From NCBI GenBank assembly GCA_009392675.1, contig VFFY01000122.1:1-9290 (forward strand): DNA of 9,290 nt, read 5' to 3'. This document shows, piece by piece, positions 1 to 5,865 of the stretch. A program made the translations under genes and the position numbers. The stretch comes from SAR202 cluster bacterium. GTDB taxonomy: Bacteria; Chloroflexota; Dehalococcoidia; Lucifugimonadales; UBA826. The notes beneath the pieces were generated by a model. It worked only from the letters and a program-made list of their open reading frames with translations, was not told where the DNA came from and did not search any database. Position 1 is the first letter of the stretch, and the number at the start of each line of letters is the position of its first letter.

Positions 1-1
1 A

Positions 2-175
2 AAAATAACAGTCATTTTGAACTTCCGTAGGGCAGGTTTGGCGAGGCTGTATTGTCAGCACCTATGGGGCAATTTCTTGCGGTTTGATTACAAGTTTGAA
101 TGGGACAGATATCTGCAGGAAGAGTTCCCAGTCCAAGAATTGTCCCAAAATTTGAAGCCTGGTGATAAACGATAA
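2..175 (+). CDS. Possible C-terminal tail of an unidentified protein (partial at left edge)
   Basis: A reading frame is open from the left edge for 57 codons and ends at TAA (173-175). It has no obvious start inside the window. The translation is rich in aromatic and charged residues, with a hydrophilic end reading FEWDRYLQEEFPVQELSQ and then NLKPGDKR. This composition is more protein-like than random, but I do not recognise a family. The other two forward frames are interrupted early, and one antisense frame is also open over part of the stretch, so openness alone is weak evidence. If real, it lies on the same strand as the FAH-family gene downstream and is separated from it by about 135 nt containing a candidate promoter. 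They would then be separate transcription units. Confidence 0.35.
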   Translation, partial: KITVILNFRRAGLARLYCQHLWGNFLRFDYKFEWDRYLQEEFPVQELSQNLKPGDKR

Positions 176-244
176 CCAAGTATCCCCTTTGTCGGTTTCT
201 GTAGTATAGTCACCCTCTTTTTTCTATGTCAAACAAGGATCCTT

Positions 245-275
245 TCAACACAATCGTATTTGATCTTGGTAGAAT
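245..275 (+). promoter_or_regulatory. Candidate extended -10 promoter for the FAH-family gene
   Basis: TGGTAGAAT at 267-275 fits the extended -10 pattern TGnTATAAT with one mismatch in the hexamer. The -35 is poor: TCAACA at 245-250 with a 19-nt spacer, or AACACA at 247-252 with a 17-nt spacer. That is usual when an extended -10 is present. Transcription would begin near 282, giving a leader of roughly 29 nt that contains the SD. A 10-bp palindrome directly abuts the upstream side. Confidence 0.4.
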
Positions 276-294
276 TGGTTAAGCACCTTAATTC

Positions 295-300
295 AGGAGG
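295..300 (+). promoter_or_regulatory. Shine-Dalgarno site fixing a TTG start
   Basis: AGGAGG lies 10 nt before TTG at 311. This is the strongest SD in the window, and no ATG or GTG in the same frame lies better placed, so it supports TTG as the initiation codon of the FAH-family gene. Confidence 0.75.
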
Positions 301-310
301 TTGAATAACT

Positions 311-1219
311 TTGCGTTACTACCGATTAGTTAACTCCATAGGCGACGTGTGTTTATCAGTAGAAACAGGAGAAGGATTGTTAGAAAATCTAACTTCTGTG
401 GAAGATGATGTCACAGACGTTTTAGACTTGATCAAGGCATCCTCTATCACCGGAGAATCAATAGACGACTTAGCAAGAAGAATATTGGATTCAGGGGATT
501 CGGAACAAATATCACTGTCAGACATAATTCAGGAAAACCCTGACTTTGAGGGTGGCTGGACAATTGATAGGCCTTTTGACCCACCAGAAGTTTGGGCTGC
601 GGGAGTTACATACAAAAACAGCGAAATGGAACGCCGCCGTGAAAGCGACACCCCTGATATATATTCGAAAGTTTATAACGCAGACAGACCTGAGATATTT
701 TTTAAATCCACCTCTGAAAGATGCATGGGACCATTCGATAATGTGGGCATACGGTCTGATTCTTCATGGGACGCGCCAGAACCAGAATTAGCCTTTGTGA
801 TATATAAAGGCGAAATTGTCGGCTATACGATTGGCAACGACATGAGCAGCAGGTCTATCGAAGGAGAAAATCCACTCTACCTACCACAGGCAAAGATGTT
901 TGATAGTAGTTGTTCTATAGGGCCTTGTTTTGCCACACCTGAGACTATTTCAAACCCTCAAGATCTCAGTGTAGATTGTGTGATAGTAAGGAATGGGGAA
1001 GAGGTATTTTCAGGGTCTACTTCCACGTCTGAAATGGCAAGAACTTGTCAGGAAATATGTGAGTGGGTAATTAAAAGTAATTTTGTGCCAGATATGACTA
1101 CTGTTCTAACCGGTACATCAATAGTGCCGCCACCAGATTTCACTCTTCAAGAGGGGGATAGGGTAATAATATCGATAGAAAATTTGGGTGTGCTAGAAAA
1201 CAATGTAATTGAAGTCTAG
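311..1219 (+). CDS. Fumarylacetoacetate hydrolase (FAH) superfamily protein, sugar-acid dehydratase/hydrolase-like
   Basis: This 302-residue protein has a divergent N-terminal part (about 1-90) followed by the FAH catalytic fold. The metal-site signature is clear: Glu157 and Glu159 in APEPELAF, Asp177 in GYTIGNDMSSR, and a likely substrate-contacting Lys195 in LPQAKMFD. The blocks RPEIFFKST (126-134) and SRSIEGENPLYLPQAK (180-195) resemble the subfamily that includes 2-keto-3-deoxy-D-arabinonate dehydratase and related 2,4-diketo sugar-acid hydrolases rather than true fumarylacetoacetase. The expected reaction is Mg2+-dependent C-C or C-O bond cleavage of a 2-oxo acid in the cytosol. The exact substrate cannot be read from sequence. 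Translation starts at TTG with a strong SD. The gene is monocistronic within the window, is not in an obvious sugar-catabolic cluster, and converges with xseB, the two stop codons overlapping in one CTAG. Confidence 0.88.
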   Translation: MRYYRLVNSIGDVCLSVETGEGLLENLTSVEDDVTDVLDLIKASSITGESIDDLARRILDSGDSEQISLSDIIQENPDFEGGWTIDRPFDPPEVWAAGVTYKNSEMERRRESDTPDIYSKVYNADRPEIFFKSTSERCMGPFDNVGIRSDSSWDAPEPELAFVIYKGEIVGYTIGNDMSSRSIEGENPLYLPQAKMFDSSCSIGPCFATPETISNPQDLSVDCVIVRNGEEVFSGSTSTSEMARTCQEICEWVIKSNFVPDMTTVLTGTSIVPPPDFTLQEGDRVIISIENLGVLENNVIEV

Positions 1220-1476
1220 GCATCTAAATCGCTTTCATTTTGAGAATTTGTCTCGATTTTTTCCTCAAACGCTTTTTTGATGTCAGTAATCTTTACTTCG
1301 GTGTCAGATAGTCTTTTGTTTGCCTCTTCCGCTAATTTCATTCCATTCTCATAAACCTCTGAAGCTTTGTTTAAAGGTAACTTCCCGTTTTCCAAATCTG
1401 AAACGGATTTTTCCAACTCATCCATTATCTCTTCAAAAGATAAAGCGTCCAATTCATTTTCTAACATGGTACTCAC
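1216..1476 (-). CDS. xseB: Exodeoxyribonuclease VII small subunit
   Basis: This is an 86-residue, highly charged helical protein of typical XseB length. The family core is evident: SFEEIMDELEKSVSDLENG followed by KLPLNKASEVYENGMKLAEEANKRL, the two-helix hairpin that packs on the XseA subunit. With XseA it forms the cytoplasmic exonuclease that digests single-stranded DNA from both ends. The gene follows xseA after a 21-nt gap and is the last of the cluster. The start is ambiguous: GTG at 1474-1476 has GGAGG only 4 nt upstream, while an in-frame ATG three codons later (1465-1467) would have a 13-nt spacing. The three-residue difference does not affect the domain. The C-terminal 15 residues are polar and probably disordered. 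Its stop overlaps the convergent FAH-family stop. Confidence 0.95.
   Translation of the reverse strand: MSTMLENELDALSFEEIMDELEKSVSDLENGKLPLNKASEVYENGMKLAEEANKRLSDTEVKITDIKKAFEEKIETNSQNESDLDA
1240..1262 (+). terminator. Possible weak intrinsic terminator of the FAH-family gene, inside xseB
   Basis: On the plus strand, TTGAGA (1240-1245) can pair with TCTCGA (1251-1256) across a 5-nt loop, with one T-G wobble, followed at once by six T (1257-1262). It lies 20 nt after the FAH-family stop and within antisense xseB coding sequence. The stem has only two G-C pairs, so this is a candidate rather than a firm call. Confidence 0.35.
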
Positions 1477-1480
1477 AAGC

Positions 1481-1485
1481 CCTCC
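1481..1485 (-). promoter_or_regulatory. Shine-Dalgarno site of xseB
   Basis: On the minus strand GGAGG occupies 1481-1485 in the xseA-xseB gap. It serves either the GTG at 1476 (4-nt spacer, short) or the ATG at 1467 (13-nt spacer, long), so it supports translation of xseB but does not settle the start. Confidence 0.6.
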
Positions 1486-1497
1486 AAAGGCCCAATA

Positions 1498-2724
1498 CTA
1501 TAAAAGATTAAGTTGATGTTCCTCTGGGATTTCGACTCCCATATTTTCTCCGACTGTTTTGGCATCAATAACACCATCGCTCACCGTGATTGATATATTT
1601 TCGCCACTACCTATCTCGTTGACACTATTTATGATTTTACCGTCCAAGGATTTTTGAAGCACGGAATACCCTCTCGCTATGGTTGTATGAGGAGCTAAAG
1701 CAGTCATTTTTTCCGCCAATCCTTTCAAGTACTCCTTGGTTAATTCGTTTTTGTGAATAACGTTTGAATTCGCTCTGGTTATCAAATCGTCAAGTCTTAT
1801 TTTATAAGTCACGAGATCTGGCAATGCGCGATCAAGTTTGGTCACCGAATATTTCAATTCATTTCGCGCAATGTTGATACTAGTGGAGCAATACAAATGC
1901 ATCTGAGATGTATAGTAATTTAGTTTACCCTTTAGTTCCTCTATATCTGGAACCGCCTGCTCTGCGGCAGCCGTTGGTGTAGATGCTCTCAAATCAGATA
2001 CCAAATCTGCTATAGACCAGTCTGATTCGTGTCCTACCCCACTAATCACTGGAATAGCAGAAGCAAATATAGACCTAGCTACAATCTCTTCATTGAATGG
2101 CCATAGATCTTCCGGGGATCCTCCACCTCTGGCTACGATGATTGTATCTATCCCACCGACGTGATTTAGAGAGTTTATAGACTCTGCTATCAGCGGAGCG
2201 GCAGTGTTCCCCTGAACAGGGGTATGTGCCAATACCAGTTCTACTCTTGGAAATCTTCGAGCGATCGTCTGCTGAATATCCTGCCAGGCAGCAGCATCTT
2301 TAGAGGTAACGATCCCCATCACAGAGGGAAAAGTAGGAATAGGCCTTTTCCTACCTTGATCAAAAAGGCCTTCAGATTCCAACTTGTTTTTCATCTCTTC
2401 GAACCTGGCCTGGAGAATGCCATCTCCAGCAGGTTCTATCAGATTGGCTATAAGCTGCAATCGGCCACTTGGGCCATATACTGAGACTCTACCAAAAGCG
2501 AAAACCTCCGCACCTATTTCCAAATGCTCAACACCAATTCCACCTCTGAATAGGGCAGAATCCAACACTCCATCCTCATCCTTCAAGGTGAAATATGCAT
2601 GTCCAGATGCGGACCTTGTGGCCCGGGAGACCTCTCCAATCACACATACATCACTTAAGATCGGGTCAACCCCGAAGAGGTTATTGAGGTGCAGTATGAC
2701 TTGTGAAACACTTAAAGCAGGCAT
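1498..2724 (-). CDS. xseA: Exodeoxyribonuclease VII large subunit
   Basis: This 408-residue protein contains the nuclease active site of exonuclease VII. Residues 1-100 form the N-terminal OB fold (VCVIGEVSRATRSASGHAYF). The catalytic domain carries the family hallmarks RGGGSPEDLWPFNEE (199-213), GVGHESDWSIAD (229-240) and ASTPTAAAE (247-255). The C-terminal strand block with ARGYSVL (350-356) and the following DGKIINSV is also present. A helical segment of about 90 residues lies between the catalytic motifs and ARGYS. It is shorter than in E. coli XseA (456 aa), consistent with reduced coiled-coil arms where XseB subunits bind. Start ATG lies only 4 nt after the efp stop and has just a weak AGGG upstream, so translation is probably coupled to efp. 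xseB follows directly. Confidence 0.97.
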   Translation of the reverse strand: MPALSVSQVILHLNNLFGVDPILSDVCVIGEVSRATRSASGHAYFTLKDEDGVLDSALFRGGIGVEHLEIGAEVFAFGRVSVYGPSGRLQLIANLIEPAGDGILQARFEEMKNKLESEGLFDQGRKRPIPTFPSVMGIVTSKDAAAWQDIQQTIARRFPRVELVLAHTPVQGNTAAPLIAESINSLNHVGGIDTIIVARGGGSPEDLWPFNEEIVARSIFASAIPVISGVGHESDWSIADLVSDLRASTPTAAAEQAVPDIEELKGKLNYYTSQMHLYCSTSINIARNELKYSVTKLDRALPDLVTYKIRLDDLITRANSNVIHKNELTKEYLKGLAEKMTALAPHTTIARGYSVLQKSLDGKIINSVNEIGSGENISITVSDGVIDAKTVGENMGVEIPEEHQLNLL

Positions 2725-2728
2725 TCAG

Positions 2729-3292
2729 CTAAACCCTAGAGATATAATTTCCGGTCCTAGTATCTACCTTGATGAAATCACCTTGGTTTACAAAAAGAGG
2801 CACTTGAAGCTCAAATCCAGTTTCCAATGTAGCCAATTTAGTCGCCCCTTGTGCTGTGTCGCCTTTTACTCCCGGAGGTGAATCGTCGACTTTTAAATCT
2901 ACTGTTGTAGGTAACTCAAGAGAAATAGGGTTATCTTCATAGAAGATTAATTCCACCTCAGTCTGTTCAATCATGAAATCTAGGGAATCAGCGATTTGTT
3001 CTCTACCCATGGGAAATTGATCAAATGTTTCATTGTCCATGAAATAATAAAAATCTCCATCCGGGTATATATATTGTGCTTTTCTCCTATCGACAGATGC
3101 AGGAGTGAAGCTAACGTCGTAACCTGAGAAGGTCTTGTCAACAGTCCGGCCGGATCTTAAGTTTTTGAACCTTATCCTCATCACCGGGGCCCTTTGCTGC
3201 ATCTTACTTCTTTCATAACCCACAACTGAGTATGGCTCGCCGTCGAGCTCTATCGACATGCCTTTTTTTAATTCCCCGTATCCTATCGTCAT
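2729..3292 (-). CDS. efp: Translation elongation factor P with Gln at the usual modification position
   Basis: EF-P binds between the ribosomal P and E sites and relieves stalling at polyproline stretches. The 187-residue length and three-domain layout are standard: an N-terminal KOW-like domain (1-65, LDGEPYSVV), OB domain II with DNETFDQFP, and OB domain III with GDTAQGATKLATLETG and the ending KVDTRTGNYISRV. The loop at 30-36 reads KMQQRAP. In a gap-free alignment from LDGEPY, the residue matching the lysylated Lys34 of E. coli EF-P (Arg in EarP-type proteins) is Gln33, followed by Arg34. Neither a Lys-type nor a standard Arg-type tip is therefore present. ATG is preceded by AGGGG with an 8-nt spacer. 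The peptidase gene lies 48 nt upstream and xseA 4 nt downstream. Confidence 0.97.
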   Translation of the reverse strand: MTIGYGELKKGMSIELDGEPYSVVGYERSKMQQRAPVMRIRFKNLRSGRTVDKTFSGYDVSFTPASVDRRKAQYIYPDGDFYYFMDNETFDQFPMGREQIADSLDFMIEQTEVELIFYEDNPISLELPTTVDLKVDDSPPGVKGDTAQGATKLATLETGFELQVPLFVNQGDFIKVDTRTGNYISRV

Positions 3293-3340
3293 TGTAATAA
3301 CCCCTATACAAAATACATGTGGAGCAAAAGACTTATATAA

Positions 3341-4405
3341 CTATTTCGGAGCGTTAGTTAACAAAGATACTTCAGCTTCCTCGAGCAATACCATATCCTC
3401 TATTCTAACTCCACCCCACCCAGGCAGGTAGATGCCAGGTTCCACAGTAAAAATCATACCTTCTTCCAAAATATGCTCGGAGGAAGGAACTACCATTGGC
3501 ATCTCATGCACATTAAGACCAACACCATGGCCTAATCCATGTGAAAAGTTTTGCCCAAATCCATGGTTTGCTATTACCTCCCGGGCTACCAAGTCTAAAT
3601 CTTTAGCAATCACACCCTGTCTCGCAGCTTCTATTGCAGTGATCTGAGCTTCCAGTACCACCTCGTATACACATCGAAATTTTTCATCTTCACCCTCAAC
3701 CAAAATGGTTCGAGTTATATCGCTTCTATATCCATCCAGCAAAGCGCCCATGTCTATAACTAGCGGATCGCCTGCTTTAATAATTGTGCTTCCCGCCCTA
3801 TGATGCGGTTTAGCAGAATTAGCACCTGTCGCTACTATAGTGTCAAAGGCGACACCATCAGCCCCATTTTCCCTCAAAAATTTTTCTATAACCCATGCTA
3901 TTTCAAACTCAGATTTGCCAGGTTTTGATTCTTGGATGGCAAGTGTTACGGCATCGTCAGCAAGGGATGCAGCTCTCCGAATTAAATCTACCTCATCATT
4001 GTCTTTAACAGATCTGATTTTTTCTACCACTCCCTTGGAGGAAATCAAATTTACTCTAGGGTTCAGCAATTTTTCCATGCCTGTGAATTCAGAGTATGTT
4101 AAGTGATCTGATTCAAACGCGACATTAGTTAAGGAATAGAGTCTTGATACCTCCTCTATCGCACTGAACCCAGATGTCAAGGAAACTGTGATTTGATCAC
4201 AAGTCTGTTCTCTACCTTGTTCTATATACCTAGAGTCAGTAAAAAGAAAATCATTATTTCCCGAAATCAATAGAAGCCCATTGCTTCCCGTGAATCCGCT
4301 CAAGTAACGAACATTTACCAAAGATGACACTAAAAAAGCATCCGCATTTAAAAAATTGCAAGCTTCCTTTATCTGCCCTCGCCTATCCTGATACTTAGAT
4401 TGCAT
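3341..4405 (-). CDS. M24B-family Xaa-Pro peptidase (aminopeptidase P / prolidase type)
   Basis: This is a 354-residue cytosolic dimetal peptidase expected to cleave at Xaa-Pro bonds. The N-terminal creatinase-like domain (about 1-125) includes VRYLSGFTGSNGLLLIS. The C-terminal pita-bread domain has all five metal ligands in place: Asp218 (VIDMG), Asp229 (RSDITRT), His293 (GLGHGVG), Glu322 (TVEPGIY) and Glu336 (VRIEDMV). The probable catalytic histidines are His201 (KPHHRAG) and His300 (LNVHE). Length and neighbours match Bacillus YqhT, which also sits between a type II dehydroquinase gene and efp. Whether it prefers dipeptides (PepQ) or longer peptides (PepP) cannot be decided, so no symbol is given. 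ATG at 4403-4405 lies inside the end of aroQ (11-bp overlap) with no SD, suggesting termination-reinitiation. Confidence 0.94.
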   Translation of the reverse strand: MQSKYQDRRGQIKEACNFLNADAFLVSSLVNVRYLSGFTGSNGLLLISGNNDFLFTDSRYIEQGREQTCDQITVSLTSGFSAIEEVSRLYSLTNVAFESDHLTYSEFTGMEKLLNPRVNLISSKGVVEKIRSVKDNDEVDLIRRAASLADDAVTLAIQESKPGKSEFEIAWVIEKFLRENGADGVAFDTIVATGANSAKPHHRAGSTIIKAGDPLVIDMGALLDGYRSDITRTILVEGEDEKFRCVYEVVLEAQITAIEAARQGVIAKDLDLVAREVIANHGFGQNFSHGLGHGVGLNVHEMPMVVPSSEHILEEGMIFTVEPGIYLPGWGGVRIEDMVLLEEAEVSLLTNAPK

Positions 4406-4835
4406 TTTCGAGATGATTGATCAGCAGTTCGATAGCATACAAATATCCAGAAATCCCAAACCCGGCCACTTGTCCGATAGCCACAGATTCCACCACAGAA
4501 GTTCTCCTATACTTTTCCCGCTGATGTATGTTGGATATATGTATTTCCACTATGGGGGTTTTTGCATCTATCAATGAATCCTTGAGAGCCAATCCATAAT
4601 GGGTCAAAGCTCCGGCATTAATCACAATACCATCTGAAGTAGGCGCTTCCTTTTGGATAAAACTAATCAATTCGCCTTCTGAGTTGCTTTGGGAAAAATT
4701 CGTTTCGACGCCGAGGTCCTTGGAAAATTTCTCAATAGCTATGATGACGTCACTAAATGATTCAGAGCCGTAATGAGATTCATCCCTTTTCCCTAAGTTA
4801 TTGAGATTGGGTCCATTGACAACCAATATTCTCAC
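4395..4835 (-). CDS. aroQ: 3-dehydroquinate dehydratase, type II
   Basis: This enzyme converts 3-dehydroquinate to 3-dehydroshikimate in the shikimate pathway and works as a cytosolic dodecamer. The 146 residues match the family length. Diagnostic blocks appear in order: NGPNLNNLG (7-15), the lid Arg17 with catalytic Tyr22 (HYG), QSNSEGELI (49-57), INAGALTHYG (72-81) with Asn73, VEIHISNIHQREKYR (96-110) with the general acid His99, and GFGISGYLYAI near the end. Variants from the commonest consensus are AGAL for PGAY and IHQRE for VHARE. They do not remove catalytic residues. The start is GTG at 4833-4835, directly adjacent to the xerC stop. Its SD (GGAGGA) is written into the last codons of xerC. 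The 3' end overlaps the peptidase gene by 11 bp. Confidence 0.96.
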   Translation of the reverse strand: MRILVVNGPNLNNLGKRDESHYGSESFSDVIIAIEKFSKDLGVETNFSQSNSEGELISFIQKEAPTSDGIVINAGALTHYGLALKDSLIDAKTPIVEIHISNIHQREKYRRTSVVESVAIGQVAGFGISGYLYAIELLINHLENAI

Positions 4836-5780
4836 TTATATTTTCTCCTCCAATTCCTTTGCCATAGGATGTGCATCCAAATAGCTTTCCCTTGCTTCTA
4901 CACCTGTCACATGGGTATATATTTGGGTTGTTGCAGGGCTGGAATGTCCTAGTAAATCTTGGACAACCCTGAGATCTGCTCCCCCATTTACTAGATGAGT
5001 TGCAAATGAATGTCTCAAGGTGTGAGTGTGAACCTTATTTCCTAAACCGGCCAGCCGCGCATATTTTTTTACCAAATTCTGTATGGACCTAATGCTAAGC
5101 CTAGACCCTTGTTTACTTAAGAATAATGAGTCGCTTTTTTCGAAGTCTTTAATCTTCGGCCTGTCCATATTTATGTATCTTTGAAGAGCAGATTTGGCAG
5201 CAGCCCCGAGCAATGTCAACCTCTCCTTATCACCTTTACCGATCACTTTAACGGTCTTCGAATCAAAATCCACATTGCCTATATTCAGTCCGTGGACCTC
5301 TCTTACCCGCATGCCTGAAGCATAAACCAATTCTAAAAGAGATATGTCTCTGCTTCTCAGTGTTTCAGAATATGTTCCCAATTTAGGTGCATCAATTAGC
5401 CTCACAACCTCATCGTTGGTCAAGAATCGAGGTAATTTCACTTCCTTTTTCATGGTAGAGCGCCTAGGAATAGGGTCTACCGACAACACACCTTCTGTTA
5501 CCAGCCACCTATAAAATCCTCTAAGTACGGAGAGTTTCCTGGAGATACTAGACCTTTGATAATTTTTATCGGTCAAAAAAACCAAAAACCCCCTCACGGT
5601 CCTACGGTCAACGTTTCTTAAATCACCGACTTCTTTCATCTCCAGAAAATTCATAAATGTGTCCAAATCTTGAGCATAAGTTCTGACTGTCGCATCAGAC
5701 AAGCCCCGGTAGCCTACTATATGCTTTAAATAGGCCTCAATATATGAATTCATGTCTTTCTCAGTTGGTTCATATCCCAT
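4836..5780 (-). CDS. xerC: Xer-type tyrosine recombinase
   Basis: A 314-residue tyrosine recombinase of the XerC/XerD class, expected to resolve chromosome dimers at dif with FtsK. It has an N-terminal SAM-like core-binding domain (about 11-100, with YRGLSDATVRTYAQDL) and a C-terminal catalytic domain with the full active-site set: Arg158 (SGMRVRE), Lys182 (IGKGDKERL), His253 and Arg256 (HTLRHSFATHL), His279 (LLGHSSPATTQ) and nucleophile Tyr288 (IYTHV). Length and motif spacing match Xer proteins rather than phage integrases, and no attachment site or mobile cargo is nearby. XerC and XerD cannot be told apart safely; the symbol leans on proximity to topA, as in Bacillus. ATG at 5778-5780 has no clear SD. 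Met11 (5748-5750) is an alternative start, with GAGAAAG upstream, that keeps the whole domain. Confidence 0.9.
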   Translation of the reverse strand: MGYEPTEKDMNSYIEAYLKHIVGYRGLSDATVRTYAQDLDTFMNFLEMKEVGDLRNVDRRTVRGFLVFLTDKNYQRSSISRKLSVLRGFYRWLVTEGVLSVDPIPRRSTMKKEVKLPRFLTNDEVVRLIDAPKLGTYSETLRSRDISLLELVYASGMRVREVHGLNIGNVDFDSKTVKVIGKGDKERLTLLGAAAKSALQRYINMDRPKIKDFEKSDSLFLSKQGSRLSIRSIQNLVKKYARLAGLGNKVHTHTLRHSFATHLVNGGADLRVVQDLLGHSSPATTQIYTHVTGVEARESYLDAHPMAKELEEKI

Positions 5781-5798
5781 AAAAATAGGATATTAACG

Positions 5799-5808
5799 TC
5801 TCTAGAGA
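5799..5808. repeat. 10-bp perfect palindrome in the topA-xerC gap
   Basis: TCTCTAGAGA is fully self-complementary and lies 18 nt upstream of the xerC ATG. It could be a protein-binding dyad, but a single 10-bp palindrome in AT-rich DNA may be chance. Confidence 0.3.
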
Positions 5809-5843
5809 TTTACCAGCAGTTAAGACACTAATTATTCGCTGTA

Positions 5844-5865
5844 CTGGATTAGCTGGCTAATCCAG
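5844..5865 (-). other. Stem-loop spanning the topA stop codon
   Basis: CTGGATTAG (5844-5852) and CTAATCCAG (5857-5865) are perfect inverted copies separated by CTGG, giving a 9-bp stem with a 4-nt loop. The structure covers the last four codons of topA and its TAA, and extends past the stop. No T-run follows on either strand, so it is not a standard intrinsic terminator. It could stabilise the topA 3' end, attenuate read-through into xerC, or guide processing. Confidence 0.6.

Larger units (their letters stand above)
176..310 (+). other. Intergenic leader region upstream of the FAH-family gene
   Basis: No gene is supported in this stretch. It holds a T6 run (218-223) not preceded by a convincing stem, a perfect 10-bp palindrome AAGGATCCTT (235-244), a candidate extended -10 promoter (267-275) and a strong SD (295-300). 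Confidence 0.6.

Noticed and set aside
205..223. TATAGT -10 and T6 run as promoter or terminator of neighbouring units
   Set aside because: TATAGT has no -35 at a workable distance (the TTGTCG at 189-194 leaves only 10 nt), and the T6 run has no stable stem before it.
2384..2881. 165-codon plus-strand open frame over xseA and efp
   Set aside because: It lies opposite two genes with full family motifs, spans their junction and has no convincing protein character or SD. Antisense shadow.
4836..5780. Tyrosine recombinase as the integrase of a mobile element inserted beside tRNA genes
   Set aside because: Length, motif spacing and operon position match chromosomal Xer. topA separates it from the tRNAs, and no duplicated tRNA 3' end, cargo or att repeat is seen.
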